64,000 nt of DNA from Ariolimax columbianus (GCA_036924085.1 JAVGWX010000002.1:158059674-158123673); one strand, 5' to 3'; shown: positions 9,515-24,300, counted from the stretch's first letter. Notes: generated by a model not told the origin, from the sequence alone. Made by a program: numbers and translations.

Positions 9515-9537
9515 CTGCGTACGATGAAGAAGAAGCA

Positions 9538-9549
9538 GAGCGCCTTTTC
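9538..9549. repeat. Target-site duplication, right copy (12 bp)
   Basis: GAGCGCCTTTTC, identical to 6698-6709. It directly follows the GAAGAAGAAGCA tail of LINE A. Confidence 0.9.
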
Positions 9550-9609
9550 CAATGTCATTTATTCTCTGGTACATTGTGTGGTCTATCAGCCTTTTAGAAT
9601 TGTCACCTT

Positions 9610-9805
9610 ACTGTTAGGTCCTGCGGTCCCGTCTGTCCTCCATTAGTTGGGTCCTACTGTCCCGTCTGTTCTCCATTAGTTGGGTCCTGCTGTCCCGTCT
9701 GTTCTCGATTAGTTGGGTCCTGCTGTCCCGTCTGTTCTCCATTAGTTCGGTCCTGCTGTCCCGTCTGTCCTCCATTGGTTGGGTCCTGCTGTCCCGTCTG
9801 TCCTC
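9610..9805 (-). repeat. 33-bp minisatellite in LINE B
   Basis: Five to six copies of a 33-bp unit containing TTGGGTCCTGCTGTCCCGTC. On the minus strand it reads TGQQDPTNGEQ. It lies between the RT end and the RNase H leader, where LINE A has LQSMTDRRDCRAQ; the resemblance of the unit to that block is weak. Confidence 0.85.
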
Positions 9806-10264
9806 TACTGGTTGCAGGTCCAGGTCCCCAATGGGCTAGGTTCTTACACCATGTTATAATTCTCACTGCTTGAACTCTGGTTTTGAACTCTGGTTTTGAA
9901 TTTATTTTGACCAAGTTTGATTTGGTTGCAGTTGTCCATACTGCAATGATATGTTATAGGACTGCTCTCACACATCCAGTATACACCTTCTTCATCTGCT
10001 GCCCAAGTTATTCCAGCCAGTCTATCATGTTTTCCATTTTTTCTTTGAACGCATCCTGTTTCTCTTTGTTTCCACGTCAGCCTCCGGTCAACGGAAAAAC
10101 GTTAGAACATATTTGGGTTTTCATCAAGGAGCAGATAATATTTGTCCTTAGTCTTAGTTTAGAACTCTGGGGCTTATTTGAGTTAGAAAAGATTACATAT
10201 TTGATTGTTTTCTTCATTCATCGTTATTAGCCATGCCTTGGCCAACTTCTCCAGCGATGTTAGA

Positions 10265-10570
10265 GCGTGCTCAGGATAAAGCTTGAAGGACCTCAGGATA
10301 AAGCTTGACTGACCTCAGGATAAAGCTTGACTGACCTCAGGATAAAGCTTGACTGACCTCAGGTTAAAGCTTGGCTGACCTCAGGATAAAGCTTGAAGGA
10401 CCTCAGGATAAAGCTTGAAGGACCTCAGGATAAAGCTTGACTGACCTCAGGATAAAGCTTGAAGGACCTCAGGATAAAGCTTGAAGGACCTCAGGATAAA
10501 GCTTGAAGGACCTCAGGATAAAGCTTGACTGACCTTATGATAAAGCTTGAAGGACCTCAGGATAAAGCAT
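10265..10570 (-). repeat. 22-bp minisatellite next to LINE B RT
   Basis: About 14 copies of ACCTCAGGATAAAGCTTGACTG, with AAGG as the other common ending. It begins immediately after the LINE B codons for LTSLEKLAKAWL, so it interrupts RT upstream of that helix. I could not recognise RT text beyond it at 10571-10735. Confidence 0.9.
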
Positions 10571-10735
10571 GGTGGGTCGTCGCGGCCCGCTGTGGCCATC
10601 TGACTGGGTGTTTGAGACCCTAGTAAACTAGAAGTTGACCCAGGGAACAATGAAAACGACAGGGGCCAGGCACACATCGATCGCTTGTAACAAACCCGTA
10701 GCAGCGTGTCATACAAAGTTGCCAGATAGACAGGC

Positions 10736-10842
10736 CACGGAGATCACGTCTCCACTAGACAGGGCACGGAGATCATGTCTCCACTAGACAGGCCACGGAG
10801 ATCATGTCTTCACTAGACAGACCACGGGGATCATGTCTTCAT
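10736..10842. repeat. 29-bp tandem repeat
   Basis: Just under four copies of a 29-bp unit with AGACAGGCCACGGAGATCA. Confidence 0.9.
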
Positions 10843-10974
10843 TTGTGTGGGATTTCATCAAGATGTGTCCGGGTAACTGAGTGGATGATTACACGTTGCT
10901 ATTCAGCCTTTATTCGAGTTATTCATTTTCCGATCTGAGGATACGAATTTGAGAGAAATTATGTATTCACCTAT

Positions 10975-11290
10975 TCATGCATCTGATATTGTTTGTATTC
11001 CTGTATCACACATACGATATTGTTTGTATTCCTGTATCACACATACGATATTGTTTGTATTTCTGTATCACAGATACGATATTGTTTGTATTCCTGTATC
11101 ACACATACGATATTGTTTGTATTCTTGTATCACACATCTGATAGTGTTTGTATTCCTGCATCACACACAAACGATATTGTCTGTATTCCTGTATCACACA
11201 TCTGATATTGTTTGTATTCCTGTATCACACATACGATATAGTTTGTATTCCTGTATCACACATACGATATATCCTGTATCACATGTGTGA
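10975..11290. repeat. 31-bp minisatellite
   Basis: About ten copies of a 31-bp unit containing ACGATATTGTTTGTATTCCT. The 113-codon open frame across it is a by-product of the repeat. Confidence 0.9.
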
Positions 11291-11369
11291 TACTGTTTTT
11301 ATTCACATGTATGTCCACTTCTCGCCACACTCTCATTCACCTCTTTTGACACACTATGTCACCTCTAAT

Positions 11370-11565
11370 GACATGCTCACAGTCACCTCTTGCGACATGC
11401 TCTCAGTCACCTGTTACGACATGCTCTCAGTCACATGTTACGTAATGCTCTGTCACCTCTTGCGACATGCTATCAGTCACCTGTTACGTAATGCTCTCAG
11501 TCACCTGTTACGTAACGTTCTCAGTCACCTGTTACGTAATGCTCTGTCACGACTTGCGACATACT
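11370..11565. repeat. 24-bp tandem repeat
   Basis: About eight degenerate copies of a 24-bp unit with CAGTCACCTGTTACGTAATG or CGACATG variants. Confidence 0.85.
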
Positions 11566-12399
11566 ATCAGTGGGTCATGTGTGCCCCTCATGTATCTATT
11601 ACCCATGAAAAGTATTGTACCATAGAGACCAGGTAGCCACTTCTAGTAGGGAATCCCCACCACCGGAGCAGTTTCATGAATTCAAAAACCGAATTGTGAT
11701 CACAGACTTAAAGTGTTGAAATATTGATCTTTCTCGAAACAATTCGGCGGATGACACATAACCTGGAGTACATCATTCGCTGGTAGTGCAGCGGCATAGC
11801 CTTTATTTTACAAGCCCGTCTGTTACTCTGTTAAAATCGGGAATACCCTAGGGTACTTGATAAACTTATTCTCTGAAGGACAAATCAGGAGGAAACGTTT
11901 ATTTATAGAAACTATTCCAAACAGTTTCCCGCCATACCATCACATCTCGGCATTCGTCTTATTCCGCTTATCCAAGAATTTTGAAGAACAAAAAAAATCA
12001 AGGTTTCTCATTGGTTGTAACCTTCATATGAATAAGCTGGATTACAATGGCCTGGCATTCTTGAAGTAAGGTTCAGTAAGATTAGTTTGGTAAGTAATTA
12101 AACGTAATTAAAAACCAAACAAAACAGCTTTTATTTAAAAATGTATCCACATACTCTATTGCTATTGAATTTGTGATACACAAAAAATAATCGAAGTAAA
12201 TGTTGTATGTACTGATAAACGTATAATATGTGGGGGTCAATATTTGGTTCCTGTTAATTTTGAATGCACTTTTTCGGTTAAACATTTTTGAGTCAGACAA
12301 TTTTGTTTGAGTCAGACAATTTTGTTTGAGTCAGGCAAATTCCGGAAAGAGCAAACAGAATTCTGACATTTTGCGAAAATGTGCATTTGACAAAAGAGG
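11566..12399. other. No recognisable feature; left flank of the satellite
   Basis: AT-rich, with frames under 75 codons and no family recognised. A short duplication of TTTTGTTTGAGTCAGACAA lies near 12298-12335, just before the satellite begins. Confidence 0.6.
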
Positions 12400-15300
12400 T
12401 TGAAGACCCATATCTAATACCACATTAAAGATCCATGTGTTAGTCCGCACTAAAGATCCATGTCTAAGACCACACTACAGATTCATGTGTTAGTCCACAC
12501 TAAAGATTCATGTCTGAGACCACACTAAAGATACATGTCTAAGACAACACTAAAGATTCATGTGTTAGTCCGCACTAAAGATCCATGCCTGAGACCACAC
12601 TAAAGATCCATGTCTAACACCACACTAAAGATTCATGTGTTAGTCCGCACTAAAGATCCATATCTGAGACCACACTAAAGATTCATGTGTTAGTCCGCAC
12701 TAAAAATCCATGTGTAACACCACACTAAAGATTCATGTGTTAGTTCGCACTAAAGATCCATATCTGAGACCACACTAAAGATCCACGTGTTAATCTGCAC
12801 TAAAGATCTATGTGTTAGTCCGCACTAAAGATTCATGTGTTAGTCTGCACTAAAGATCCATGTGTTAGTCTGCACTAAAGATCCATGTGTTAGTCCGCAC
12901 TGAATATCCATGTCTGAGACCACACTAAAGATCCATGTGTTAGTCTGCACTAAAGATCCTTGTGTTAGTCTGCACTAAAGAACCATGTCTAAAACCACAC
13001 TAAAGATCCATGTCTAAGACCACACTAAAGATCCATGTCTAAGACCACACAAAAGATCCATGTGTTAGTCTGCACTAAAGATCCATGTCTAAGACCACAC
13101 TAAAGATTCATGTGTTAGTTTGCACTAAAGATCCATGTGTTAGTCTGCACTAAAGATACATGTCTAAGACCAAACTAAAGATCCATGTCTGAGACCACAC
13201 TGAAGATCCATGTCTGAGACCACACTAAAGATCCATGTGTTAGTCTGCACTAAAGATCCATGTATTAGTCTGCACTAAAGATCCACGTCTAAGACCACAC
13301 TAAAGATCCATGTGTTAGTCTGCACTACAGATCCATGTCTAAGACCACACTAAAGATCCATGTCTGAGACCACACTAAAAATTCTTGTCTAAGACCACAC
13401 TGAAGATCCATGTGTTAGTTTGCACTAAAGACCCATGTCTAAGACCAGACAAAAAATCCATGTCTGAGACCACACTTAAGATCCATCTCTGAGACCACAC
13501 TAAAGATCCATGTTTTAGTCTGCAGTAAAGATCCATGTGTTAGTCGGAACTAAAGATCCATGTCTAAAACCACACTAAAGATCCATGTCTACGACCACAC
13601 TAAAGATCCATGTCTAAGACCACACTAAAGATCCATATCTAAGACCACACTAAAGATCTATGTCTAAGACCACACTAAAGATCCATGTCTAAGACCGCAC
13701 TAAAAATCCATGTCTAAGACCACACTAAAGATCCATGTCTAAGACCACACTAAAGATCCATGTCTAAAACCACACTAAAGATCCATGTGCTAGTCTGCTC
13801 TAAAGATCCATGTGTTAGTCCGCACTAAAGATTCATGTCTAAGACCACATTAAAGATCCATGTGTTAGTCTGCACTAAAGATCCATGTCTAACACCACAC
13901 TAAAGATCCATGTCTGAGACCACACTAAAGATCCATATGTTAGTCTGCACTAAAAATTTATTTGTTAGTCTGCACTAACGATTCATGTCTGAGACCACAC
14001 TAAAGATCCATGTGTTAGTCTGCACTAAAGATCCATGTCTAAGACCACACTAAAGATCCATGTATTAGTCTGCACTAAAGATCCATGTCTGGGACCACAT
14101 TAAAGATCCATGTCTGAGACCACATTAAAGATCCATGTCTGAGACCACACTAAAGATCCATGTCTAAGACCGCATTAAAGCACAATGTCTGAGACCATAC
14201 TAAAGATACATGTTTTAGTCCGGACTAAAGATCCATGTCTAAGACCACACTAAAGATCCATGTGTTAGTCTGCACCAAAGATTCATGTGTTAGTCCGCAC
14301 AAAAAATCCATGCCTAAGACCACATTAAAGACCCATGTGTCAGTCTGCACTAAAGATCAATGTCTAAGACCACACTAAAGATCCATGTGTTAGTCTGCAC
14401 TAAAGATTCATTTGTTAGTCTGCACTAAAGATCCATGTCTGAGACCACACTAAAGATCCATGTGTTAGTCTGCACTAAAGATCCATATCTGAGACCACAC
14501 TAAAGATCCATGTATTAGTCCGCACTAAAGATCCATGTGTTAGTCTGCACTAAAGATCCATGTCTGAGACCACACTAAAGATCCATGTGTTAGTCTGCAC
14601 TAAAGATCCATGTCTAAAACCACACTCAAGATCCATGTCTAAGACCACACTAAAAATCTATGTCTAAGACCACATCTAAAGATCCATGTCTAAGACCACA
14701 CTAAAGATCCATGTCTAAGACCAAACTAAAGATCCATGTGCTAGTCTGCACAAAAGACCCATGTGTTAGTCCGCACTTAATATCCATGTCTAAGAACACA
14801 TTCAAGATCCATGTGTTAGTCTGCACTAAAGATCCATGTCTAACACCACATTAAAGATCCATGTCTGAGACCACACTAAAGATTCATATGTTAGTCTGCA
14901 CTAAAAATGTATTTGTTAGTCTGCACTAACGATCCATGTCTGAGACCACATTAAAGATCCATGTCTAAGTCCACATTAAAGACCCATGTGTTAGTCTGCA
15001 CTAAAGATCCATGTGTTAGTCTGCACTAAAGATCCATGTCTAAGACCACACTAAAGATCCATGTATTAATCAGCACTAAAGATTCATTTGTTATTCTGCA
15101 CTAAAGATCCATGTTTGAGACCACACTAAAGATCCATGTCTAAGACCACACTAAAGATCCATGTGTTAGTCTGCACTAAAGATCTATGTCTAAGACCACA
15201 CTAAAGATCCATGTCTGAGACCACACTAAAGATCCATGTATTAGTCCGCACTAAAGATCCATGTCTAAGACCACACTAAAGATCTATGTGTTAGTCTGCA

Positions 15301-18300
15301 CTAAAGATCCATGTCTAAGACCACACTAAAGATCCATGTCTGAGACCACACTAAAGATCCATGTCTTAGCCCACATTAAAGATCCATGTCTGAGAACACA
15401 CTAAAGATCCATGTATTAGTCTGCACTAAAGATCCATGTTTGAGACCACACTAAAGATCCATGTCTGAGAAGACACTAAAGATCCATGTCTTAGCCCACA
15501 CTAAAGATCCATGTGTTAGTCCGTATTTAAGATCCATGTCTAAGACCGCATTTAAGATCCATGTCTGAGACCACACTAAAGATTCATGTCTGAGATCACA
15601 CTAAAGATCCATGTCTGAGACCACACTAAAGATCCATGTGTTAGTCCGTATTTAAGATCCATGTCTAAGACCGCATTTAAGATCCATGTCTGAGACCACA
15701 CTAAAGATTCATGTCTGAGACCACACTAAAGATCCATGTCTAAGACCACACTAAAGATCGTTGTCTAAGACCACACTAAAGATCCATATCTGAGACCACA
15801 CTAAAGATCCATGTCTAAGACCCCACTAAAGATCCATGTCTAAGACCACACTAACGATCCATGTCTGAGACCACACTAAAGATCCATGTCTGAGACCGCA
15901 CTAAAGATCCATGTATTAGTCCGCACTAAAGATCCATGTCTAAGACCACACTAAAGATCCATGTCTGAGACCACACTAAAGATCCATTTGTTAGTCTGCA
16001 CTAAAAATGTATTTGTTAGTCTGCACTAACGATCCATGTCTGAGATCACGCTAAAGATCCATGTGTTAGTCCGTACTAAAGATCCATGTATAAGACCGCA
16101 TTAAAGATCCATGTCTAAGACCACACTAAAGATCCATGTCTGAGACCACACTAAAGATCCATGTCTAAAACCACACTAAAGATCTATATGTTTGTCTGCA
16201 CTAAAAATGTATTTGTTAGTCTGCACTAACGATCCATATTTTAGACCACACTAAAGATCCATGTGTTAGTCTGCACTAAAGATCCATGTCTGAGACCACA
16301 CTAAAGATCCATGTATTAGTCTGAACTAAAGATCTATGTCTAAGACCACACTAAAGATCCATGTGTTAGTCTGCACTAAAGATCCATGTCTGAGACCACA
16401 CTAAAGATCCATGTGTTAGTCTGCACTAAAGATCCATGTCTAAGACCACACTAAAGATCGATGTCTGAGACCACTTTAAAGATCCATGTCTGAGACCACA
16501 TTAAAGATCCATATCTGAGACCACACTAAAGATCCATGTGTTAGCCCGTACTAACGATTCATGTCTGAGACCACACTAAAGATCCATGTGTTAGTCCGGA
16601 CTAAAGATCCATGTCTAAGACCACACTAAAGATCCATGTGTTAGTCTGCACTAAAGATCCATATGTTAGTCCGCACTAAAGATCCATGTCTGAGACCACA
16701 ATAAAGATCCATGTGCTAGACTACACTAAAGATTCATGTGTTAGTCCGCACTAAAGATCCATGTCTAAGACCACACTAAAGATCCATGTCTAAGACCACA
16801 CTAAGGATCCATATATAAGTCTGCACTAAAAATGTATTTGTTAGTCTGCACTAACGATCCATGTCTGAGACCACACTAAAGATCCATGTCTGAGACCACA
16901 CTAAAGATCCATGTGTTAGCCCGTACTAACGATTCATGTCTTAGACCACACTAAAGATCCATGTGTTAGTCCGGACTAAAGATCCATGTCTAAGACCACA
17001 CCAAAGATCCATGTGTTAGTCTGCACTAAAGATCCATGTGTTAGTCCGTAGTAAAGATCCATGTCTAAGACCGCATTTAAGATCCATGTCTGAGACCACA
17101 CTAAAGATCCATTTGTTAGTCCGTACTACAGATCCATTTCTAAGACCGCATTAAAGATCCATGTCTAAGACCACACTAAAGATCCATGTCTGAGACCACA
17201 CTAAAGATACATGTCTATGACTACACTAAAGATCTATGTCTGAGACCACACTAAAGATCCATGTCTAAAACCACACTAAAGATCCATGTCTAAGACCACA
17301 CTAACGAACCGCGTCTTAGACCACACCAAAGATCCATGTCTGAGACCACACCAAAGATCCATGTGTTAGTCTGCACTAAAGATCCATGTCTGAGACCACA
17401 CTAAAGATCCATGTATTAGTCCACACTAAAGATCCATGTCTAAGACCACACTAAAGATCCATGTATGAGACCACACTAAAGATCCATTTGTTAGTCTGCA
17501 CTAAAAATGTATTTGTTAGTCTGCACTAACGATCCATGTTTTAGACCACACTAAAGATCCATGTGTTAGTCTGCACTAAAGATCCATGTCTAAGACCACA
17601 CTAAAGATCCATGTCTGAGACCACATTAAAGATCCATGTCTGAGACCACACTAAAGATCCATGTCTAAGACCACACTAAAGATCCATGTCTGAGACCACA
17701 CTAAAGATCCATGTCTAAGACCACACTAAAGATCCATGTCTAAGACCACACTAACGATCCATTTCTGAGACCACACCAAAGATCCATGTCTGAGACCACA
17801 CCAAAGATCCATGTCTAAGACCACACTAAAGATCCATGTCTGAGACCACACCAAAGATCCATGTCTGAGACCACACCAAAGATCCATGTCTGAGACCACA
17901 GTAAAAATCCTTTTATTAGTCTGCACTAAAATTTCATGTCTAAGACCACACTAAAGATCCATGTCTAAGACCACAATAAAGATCCATGTCTAAGACCACA
18001 CTAAAGATCCATTGGTTTGTCTGCACTAAAAATGTATTTGTTAGTCTGCACTAACGATCCATGTTTTAGACCACACTAAAGATCCATGTATTAGTCTGCA
18101 CTAAAGATCCATGTCTGAGACCACACTAAAGATCCATGTATTAGTCTGAACTAAAGATCCATGTCTAAGACCACACTAAAGATCCATGTGTTAGTCTCCA
18201 CTAAAGATCCATGTCTGAGACCACATTAAAGATCCATGTGTTAGTCTGCACTAAAGATCCATGTCTAAGACCCCACTAAAGATCCATGTCTGAGACCACA

Positions 18301-21300
18301 CTAAAGATCCATGTGTTAGTCTGCACTAAAGATCCATGTCTAAGACCACACTAAAGATCCATGTCTGAGACCACACTAAAGATCCATGTCTGAGTCCACA
18401 CTAAAGATCCATGTGTTAGTCTGCACTAAAGATCCATGTCTAAGACCACACTAAAGATCCATATCTGAAACCACACTAAAGATCCATGTGCTAGTCTGAA
18501 CTAAATATTCATGTGTTAGTCCGCACTAAAGATCCATGTCTATAACCACACTAAAGATCCATGTCTGAGACCACACTAAAGATCCATATGTTGGTCTGCA
18601 CTAATAATGTATTTGTTAGTCTGCACTAACGATCCATGTCTGAAACCACACTAAAGATCCATTTGTTAGTCTGTACTAAAGATCCATATCTGAGACCACA
18701 CTAAAGATCCATGTGTTAGTCTGCACTAAAGATCCATGTGTTAGTCTGCACTAAAGATCCATGTCAAAGACCACACTAAAGATCCATGTATTAGTCCGCA
18801 CTAAAGATCCATGTCTAAGACCAGACTAAAGAGCCATGTGTTAGTCTGCACTAAAGATCCCTTTCTGAGACCACACTAAAGATCCATGTGTTAGTCTGCA
18901 CTAAAGATCCACATCTAACACCACACTAACGATCCATTTCTGAGACCACACTAAAGATCCATGTCTGAGCCCACACTAAAGATCCATGTCTGAGAACACA
19001 CTAAAGATCCATGTGTTAATCTGCACTAAAGATCCATGTCTGAGAGCACCCTAAAGATCCACGTCTGAGACCACACTAAAGATCCATGTATTAGTCCGCA
19101 CTAAAGATTCATGTCTAAAACCACACTAAAGATCCATGTGTTAGTCTGCACTAAAGATCCATTTCTAAGACCACACTAAAGATCCATGTATTAGTCTGCA
19201 CTAAAGATCCATGTTTAAGACCAAACTAAAGATCTATGTCTGAGACCACACTAAAGATCCATGTATTAGTCCGCACTAAAGATTCATGTCTTAGACCACA
19301 CTAAAGATCCATGTGTTAGTCCGTATTAAAAATCCATGTCTAAGACCGCATTTAAGATCCATGTCTGAGACCACACTAAAGATCCTTTTGTTAGTCCGTA
19401 CTAAAGATCCATTTCTAAGACCGCATTAAAGATCCATGTCTAAGATCACACTAAAGATGAATGTCCAAGATCACACTAAAGATCCATGTCTGAGACCACA
19501 CTTAAGATCCATGTCTAAGACCAAACTAAAGATCCATGTCTAAGACCACACTAACGATCCATGTCTGAGACCACACCAAAGATACATGTCTGAGACCACA
19601 CCAAAGATCCATGTCTTAGTCTGCACTAAAGATCTATGTCTGAGACCATATTAAAAATCCATTTAATAGTCCGCACTAAAGTTCCATGTCTAAGACCACA
19701 CTAAAGATCCATGTCTAAGACCACACTAAAGATCCATGTCTAAGACCACACTAAAGATCCATTGGTTTTCTGCACTAAAAATGTATTTGTTAGTCTGCAC
19801 TAACGATCCATGTTTTAGACCACACTAAAGATCAATGTGTTAGTCTGCACTAAAGATCCATGTCTAAGACCACACTAAAGATCCATGTGTTAGTCTCCAC
19901 TAAAGATCCATGTCTGAGACCACATTAAAGATCCATGTGTTAGTCTGCACTAAAGATCCATGTCTAAGACCACACTAAAGATCCATGTCTGAGACCACAT
20001 TTAAGATCCATGTGTTAGTCTGCACTAAAGATCCATGTCTAAGACCACACTAAAGATCCATGTCTGAGACCACATTAAAGATCCATGTCTGAGACCACAT
20101 TAAAGATTCTTGTCTGAGACCACACTAAAGATCCATGTGTCAGTCCGTACTAACGATGCATGTCTAAGACCACACTAAAGATCCATGTGTTAGTCCGGAC
20201 TAAAGATCCATGTCTAAGACCACACTAAAGATCCATGTGTTAGTCTGCACTAAAGATCCATGTTTTAGTCCGCACTAAAGATCCATGTCTGAGACCACAC
20301 TAAAGATCCATGTGCTAGTCTGCTCTAAAGATTCATGTGTTAGTCCGCACTAAAGATCCTTGTCTAAGACCACACTAAAGATCCATGTCTAAGACCACAC
20401 TAAAGATCAATGTGTTAATCTGAACTAAAGATCCATATCTGAGACCACACTAAAGATCCATGTATTAGTCTGAACTAAAGATCCATGTCTAAGACCACAC
20501 TAAAGATCCATGTCTAAGACCACACTAAAGATCCATGTATTAGTCCGCACTAAAGATCAATGTCTAAGACCACACTAAAGAGCCATGTGTTAGTCTGCAC
20601 TAAAGATCCATATCTGAGACCACACTAAAGATCCATGTGTTAGTCTGCACTAAAGATCCATTTCTAAGACCACACTAAAGATCCATGTCTGAGAACACAC
20701 TAAAGATCCATGTGTTAGTCTGCACTAAAGATCCATGTTTAAGACCACACTAAAGATCCATGTCTGAGACCACCCTAAAGATCCATGTCTGAGACCACAC
20801 TAAAGATCCATGTGTTAGTCCGTACTAAAGATCCATGTCTAAGACCGTATTTAAGATCCATGTCTGAGACCACACTGAAGATCCATGTGTTAGTCCGTAC
20901 TAAAGATCCATGTCTAAGACCGCATTAAAGATCCATGTCTAAGACCACACTAAACATCCATGTATTAGTCCGCACTAAAGATCCATGTCTAAGACCACAC
21001 TAAAGATCCATGTCTGAGACCACACTAAAGATCCATTTGTTAGTCTGCACTAAAAATGTATTTGCTAGTCTGCACTAACGATCCATGTCTGAGACCACAC
21101 TAAAGATCCATGTGTTGGTCTGCACTAAAGATCTATGTCTGAGACAACACTAAAGATCCATGTATTAGTCTGCACTAAAGATCCATGTGTTAGTCCGTAC
21201 TTAAGATCCATGTCTAAGACCGCATTTAAAATCCATGTCTTAGACCACACTAAAGATCCATGTGATAGTCCGTACTAAAGATCCATGCATAAAACGACAT

Positions 21301-24300
21301 TAAAGATCCATGTCTAAGACCACACTAAAGATCCATGGCTGAGACCACACTAAAGATCCATGTCTAAGACCACACTAAAGATCCATGTCTGAAACTACAC
21401 TAAAGATCCATATGTTAGTCTGCACTAAAAATGTATTTGTTAGTCTGCACTAACGATCCATGTCTGAGACCACACTAAAGGTCCATGTGTTATTCTGCAC
21501 TAAAGATCCATGTGTGAGACCACACTAAAGATCCATGTATTAGTCTGAACTAAAGATCTATGTCTAAGACCACACTAAAGATCCATGTGTTAGTCTGCAC
21601 TAAAGATCCATGTCTGAGACCACATTAAAGATCCATGTGTTAGTCTACACTAAAGATCCATGTCTAAGACCACACTAAAGATCCATGTCTGAGACCACAC
21701 TAAAGATGCATGTGTTAGTCAGCATTAAAGATCCATGTCTAAGACCACACTAAAGATCCATGTCTGAGATCACATTAAAGATCCATGTCTGAGACCACAT
21801 TAAAGATCCATGTCTGAGACCACACTAAAGATCCATGTGTTAGTCCGTACTAAAGACCCATGTCTGAGACCACACTAAAGATCCATGTGTTAGTCTGCAC
21901 TAAAGATCTATGTGTTAGTCCGTACTAAAGATCCATGTCTGAGACCACACTAAAGATCCATGTGTTAGTCCGCACTAAAGATCCATGTCTAAGACCACAC
22001 TAAAGATCCATGTCTGAGACCACACTAAAGATCCATAGTCTGCACTAAAGATCCATATATGAGACCACACTAAAGATACATGTTTTAGTCTGAACTAAAG
22101 ATCCATGTCTAAGACCACACTAAAGATCCATGTGTTAGTCTGCACTAAAGATCCATGTGTTAGTCTGCACTAAAGATCCATGTCTAAGACCACACTAAAG
22201 ATTTATATGTTAGTCCGCCTTAAAGATCCATGTCTAAGACCACACTAAAGATCCATGTGTTAGTCTGCACTAAAGATCCATGTCTGAGACCACACTAAAG
22301 ATCCATGTGTTAGTCTGCACTAAAGAGCCACGTCTAAGACCACACTAAAGATCCATGTATTAGTCCGCACTAAAGATCAATGTCTAAGACCACACTAAAG
22401 AGCCATGTGTTAGTCTGCACTAAAGATCCATATCTGAGACCACACTAAAGATCCATGTGTTAGTCTGCACTAAAGATCCATTTCTAAGACCACACTAAAG
22501 ATACATGTCTGAGAACACACTAAAGATCCATGTGTTAGTCTGCACTAAAGATCCATGTTTAAGACCACACTAAAGATCCATGTCTGAGACCACCCTAAAG
22601 ATCCATGTCTGAGACCACACTAAAGATCCATGTGTTAGTCCGTACTAAAGATCCATGTCTAAGACCGTATTTAAGATCCATGTCTGAGACCACACTGAAG
22701 ATCCATGTGTTAGTCCGTACTAAAGATCCATGTCTAAGACCGCATTAAAGATCCATGTCTAAGACCACACTAAACATCCATGTATTAGTCCGCACTAAAG
22801 ATCCATGTCTAAGACCACACTAAAGATCCATGTCTGAGACCACACTAAAGATCCATTTGTTAGTCTGCACTAAAAATGTATTTGCTAGTCTGCACTAACG
22901 ATCCATGTCTGCGACCACACTAAAGATCCATGTGTTGGTCTGCACTAAAGATCTATGTCTGAGACAACACTAAAGATCCATGTATTAGTCTGCACTAAAG
23001 ATCCATGTGTTAGTCCGTACTTAAGATCCATGTCTAAGACCGCATTTAAAATCCATGTCTTAGACCACACTAAAGATCCATGTGATAGTCCGTACTAAAG
23101 ATCCATGCATAAAACCACATTAAAGATCCATGTCTAAGACCACACTAAAGATCCATGGCTGAGACCACACTAAAGATCCATGTCTAAGACCACACTAAAG
23201 ATCCATGTCTGAAACCACACTAAAGATCCATATGTTAGTCTGCACTAAAAATGCATTTGTTAGTCTGCACTAACGATCCATGTCTGAGACCACACTAAAG
23301 GTCCATGTGTTACTCTGCACTAAAGATCAATGTGTGAGACCACACTAAAGATCCATGTATTAGTCTGAACTAAAGATCTATGTCTAAGACCACACTAAAG
23401 ATCCATGTGTTAGTCTGCACTAAAGATCCATGTCTGAGACCACATTAAAGATCCATGTGTTAGTCTACACTAAAGATCCATGTCTAAGACCACACTAAAG
23501 ATCCATGTCTGAGACCACACTAAAGATGCATGTGTTAGTCAGCATTAAAGATCCATATCTAAGACCACACTAAAGATCCATGTCTGAGATCACATTAAAG
23601 ATCCATGTCTGAGACCACATTAAAGATCCATGTCTGAGACCACACTAAAGATCCATGTGTTAGTCCGTACTAAAGACCCATGTCTGAGACCACACTAAAG
23701 ATCCATGTGTTAGTCTGCACTAAAGATCTATGTGTTAGTCCGTACTAAAGATCCATGTCTGAGACCACATTAAAGATCCATGTGTTAGTCCGCACTAAAG
23801 ATCCAAGTCTAAGACCACACTAAAGATCCATGTCTGAGACCACACTAAAGATCCATAGTCTGCACTAAAGATCCATATATGAGACCACACTAAAGATACA
23901 TGTTTTAGTCTGAACTAAAGATCCATGTCTAAGACCACACTAAAGATCCATGTGTTAGTCTGCACTAAAGATCCATGTGTTAGTCTGCACTAAAGATCCA
24001 TGTCTAAGACCACACTAAAGAGTTATATGTTAGTCCGCCTTAAAGATCCATGTCTAAGACCACACTAAAGATCCATGTGTTAGTCTGCACTAAAGATCCA
24101 TGTCTGAGACCACACTAAAGATCCATGTGTTAGTCTGCACTAAAGAGCCACGTCTAAGACCACACTAAAGATCCATGTATTAGTCCGCACTAAAGATCAA
24201 TGTCTAAGACCACACTAAAGAGCCATGTGTTAGTCTGCACTAAAGATCCATATCTGAGACCACACTAAAGATCCATGTCTGAGAACAAACTAAAGATCCA

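Larger units (their letters stand above)
6710..9537 (+). mobile_element. LINE A: 5'-truncated RNase H-type non-LTR retrotransposon
   Basis: A 2.8-kb element inserted antisense into LINE B and bounded by the 12-bp duplication at 6698-6709 and 9538-9549. It starts in the endonuclease-RT linker (NYKPYWNDELQKAEDAV at 6713), so the endonuclease and any ORF1 are missing, as expected from incomplete reverse transcription. It then carries an RT with intact motifs, an RNase H domain and a Cys/His C-terminus, and ends in a GATGAAGAAGAAG tail. At least four frameshifts (near 7070, 8230, 9063 and 9255) and one in-frame stop (8923) kill it. The content (RT plus RNase H plus Cys/His tail) fits the I/Jockey group; this is recognition by motif, not a database match. 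Confidence 0.92.
9538..10260 (-). mobile_element. LINE B relic, 5' part (RT)
   Basis: Read on the minus strand from 10260 downwards: LTSLEKLAKAWL (LINE A: LTSLEQWANSWL), KEKMENM and GQQMKKVYTGCVRAVL (LINE A: ARERMAIM and GADEGILKK), AVWTTATKSNLVKINSK (LINE A: AAWTTAAKANFDKVSKR), AVRIIT, a 33-bp array, and KRLIDHTMYQRINDIGKG (LINE A: RRLTDHPMHQRLNNLGNG). The last block runs into 6709 once LINE A is removed. A 15-bp unit is duplicated at about 9869-9898. Confidence 0.85.

Noticed and set aside
10571..10735. Further LINE B RT text beyond the 22-bp array
   Set aside because: Translated in all minus frames without finding an RT motif that I could trust.
11760..11850. tRNA-like sequence (TAGTGCAGCGGCATAGCC...)
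   Set aside because: No acceptable B box and no stem pairing that I could find.
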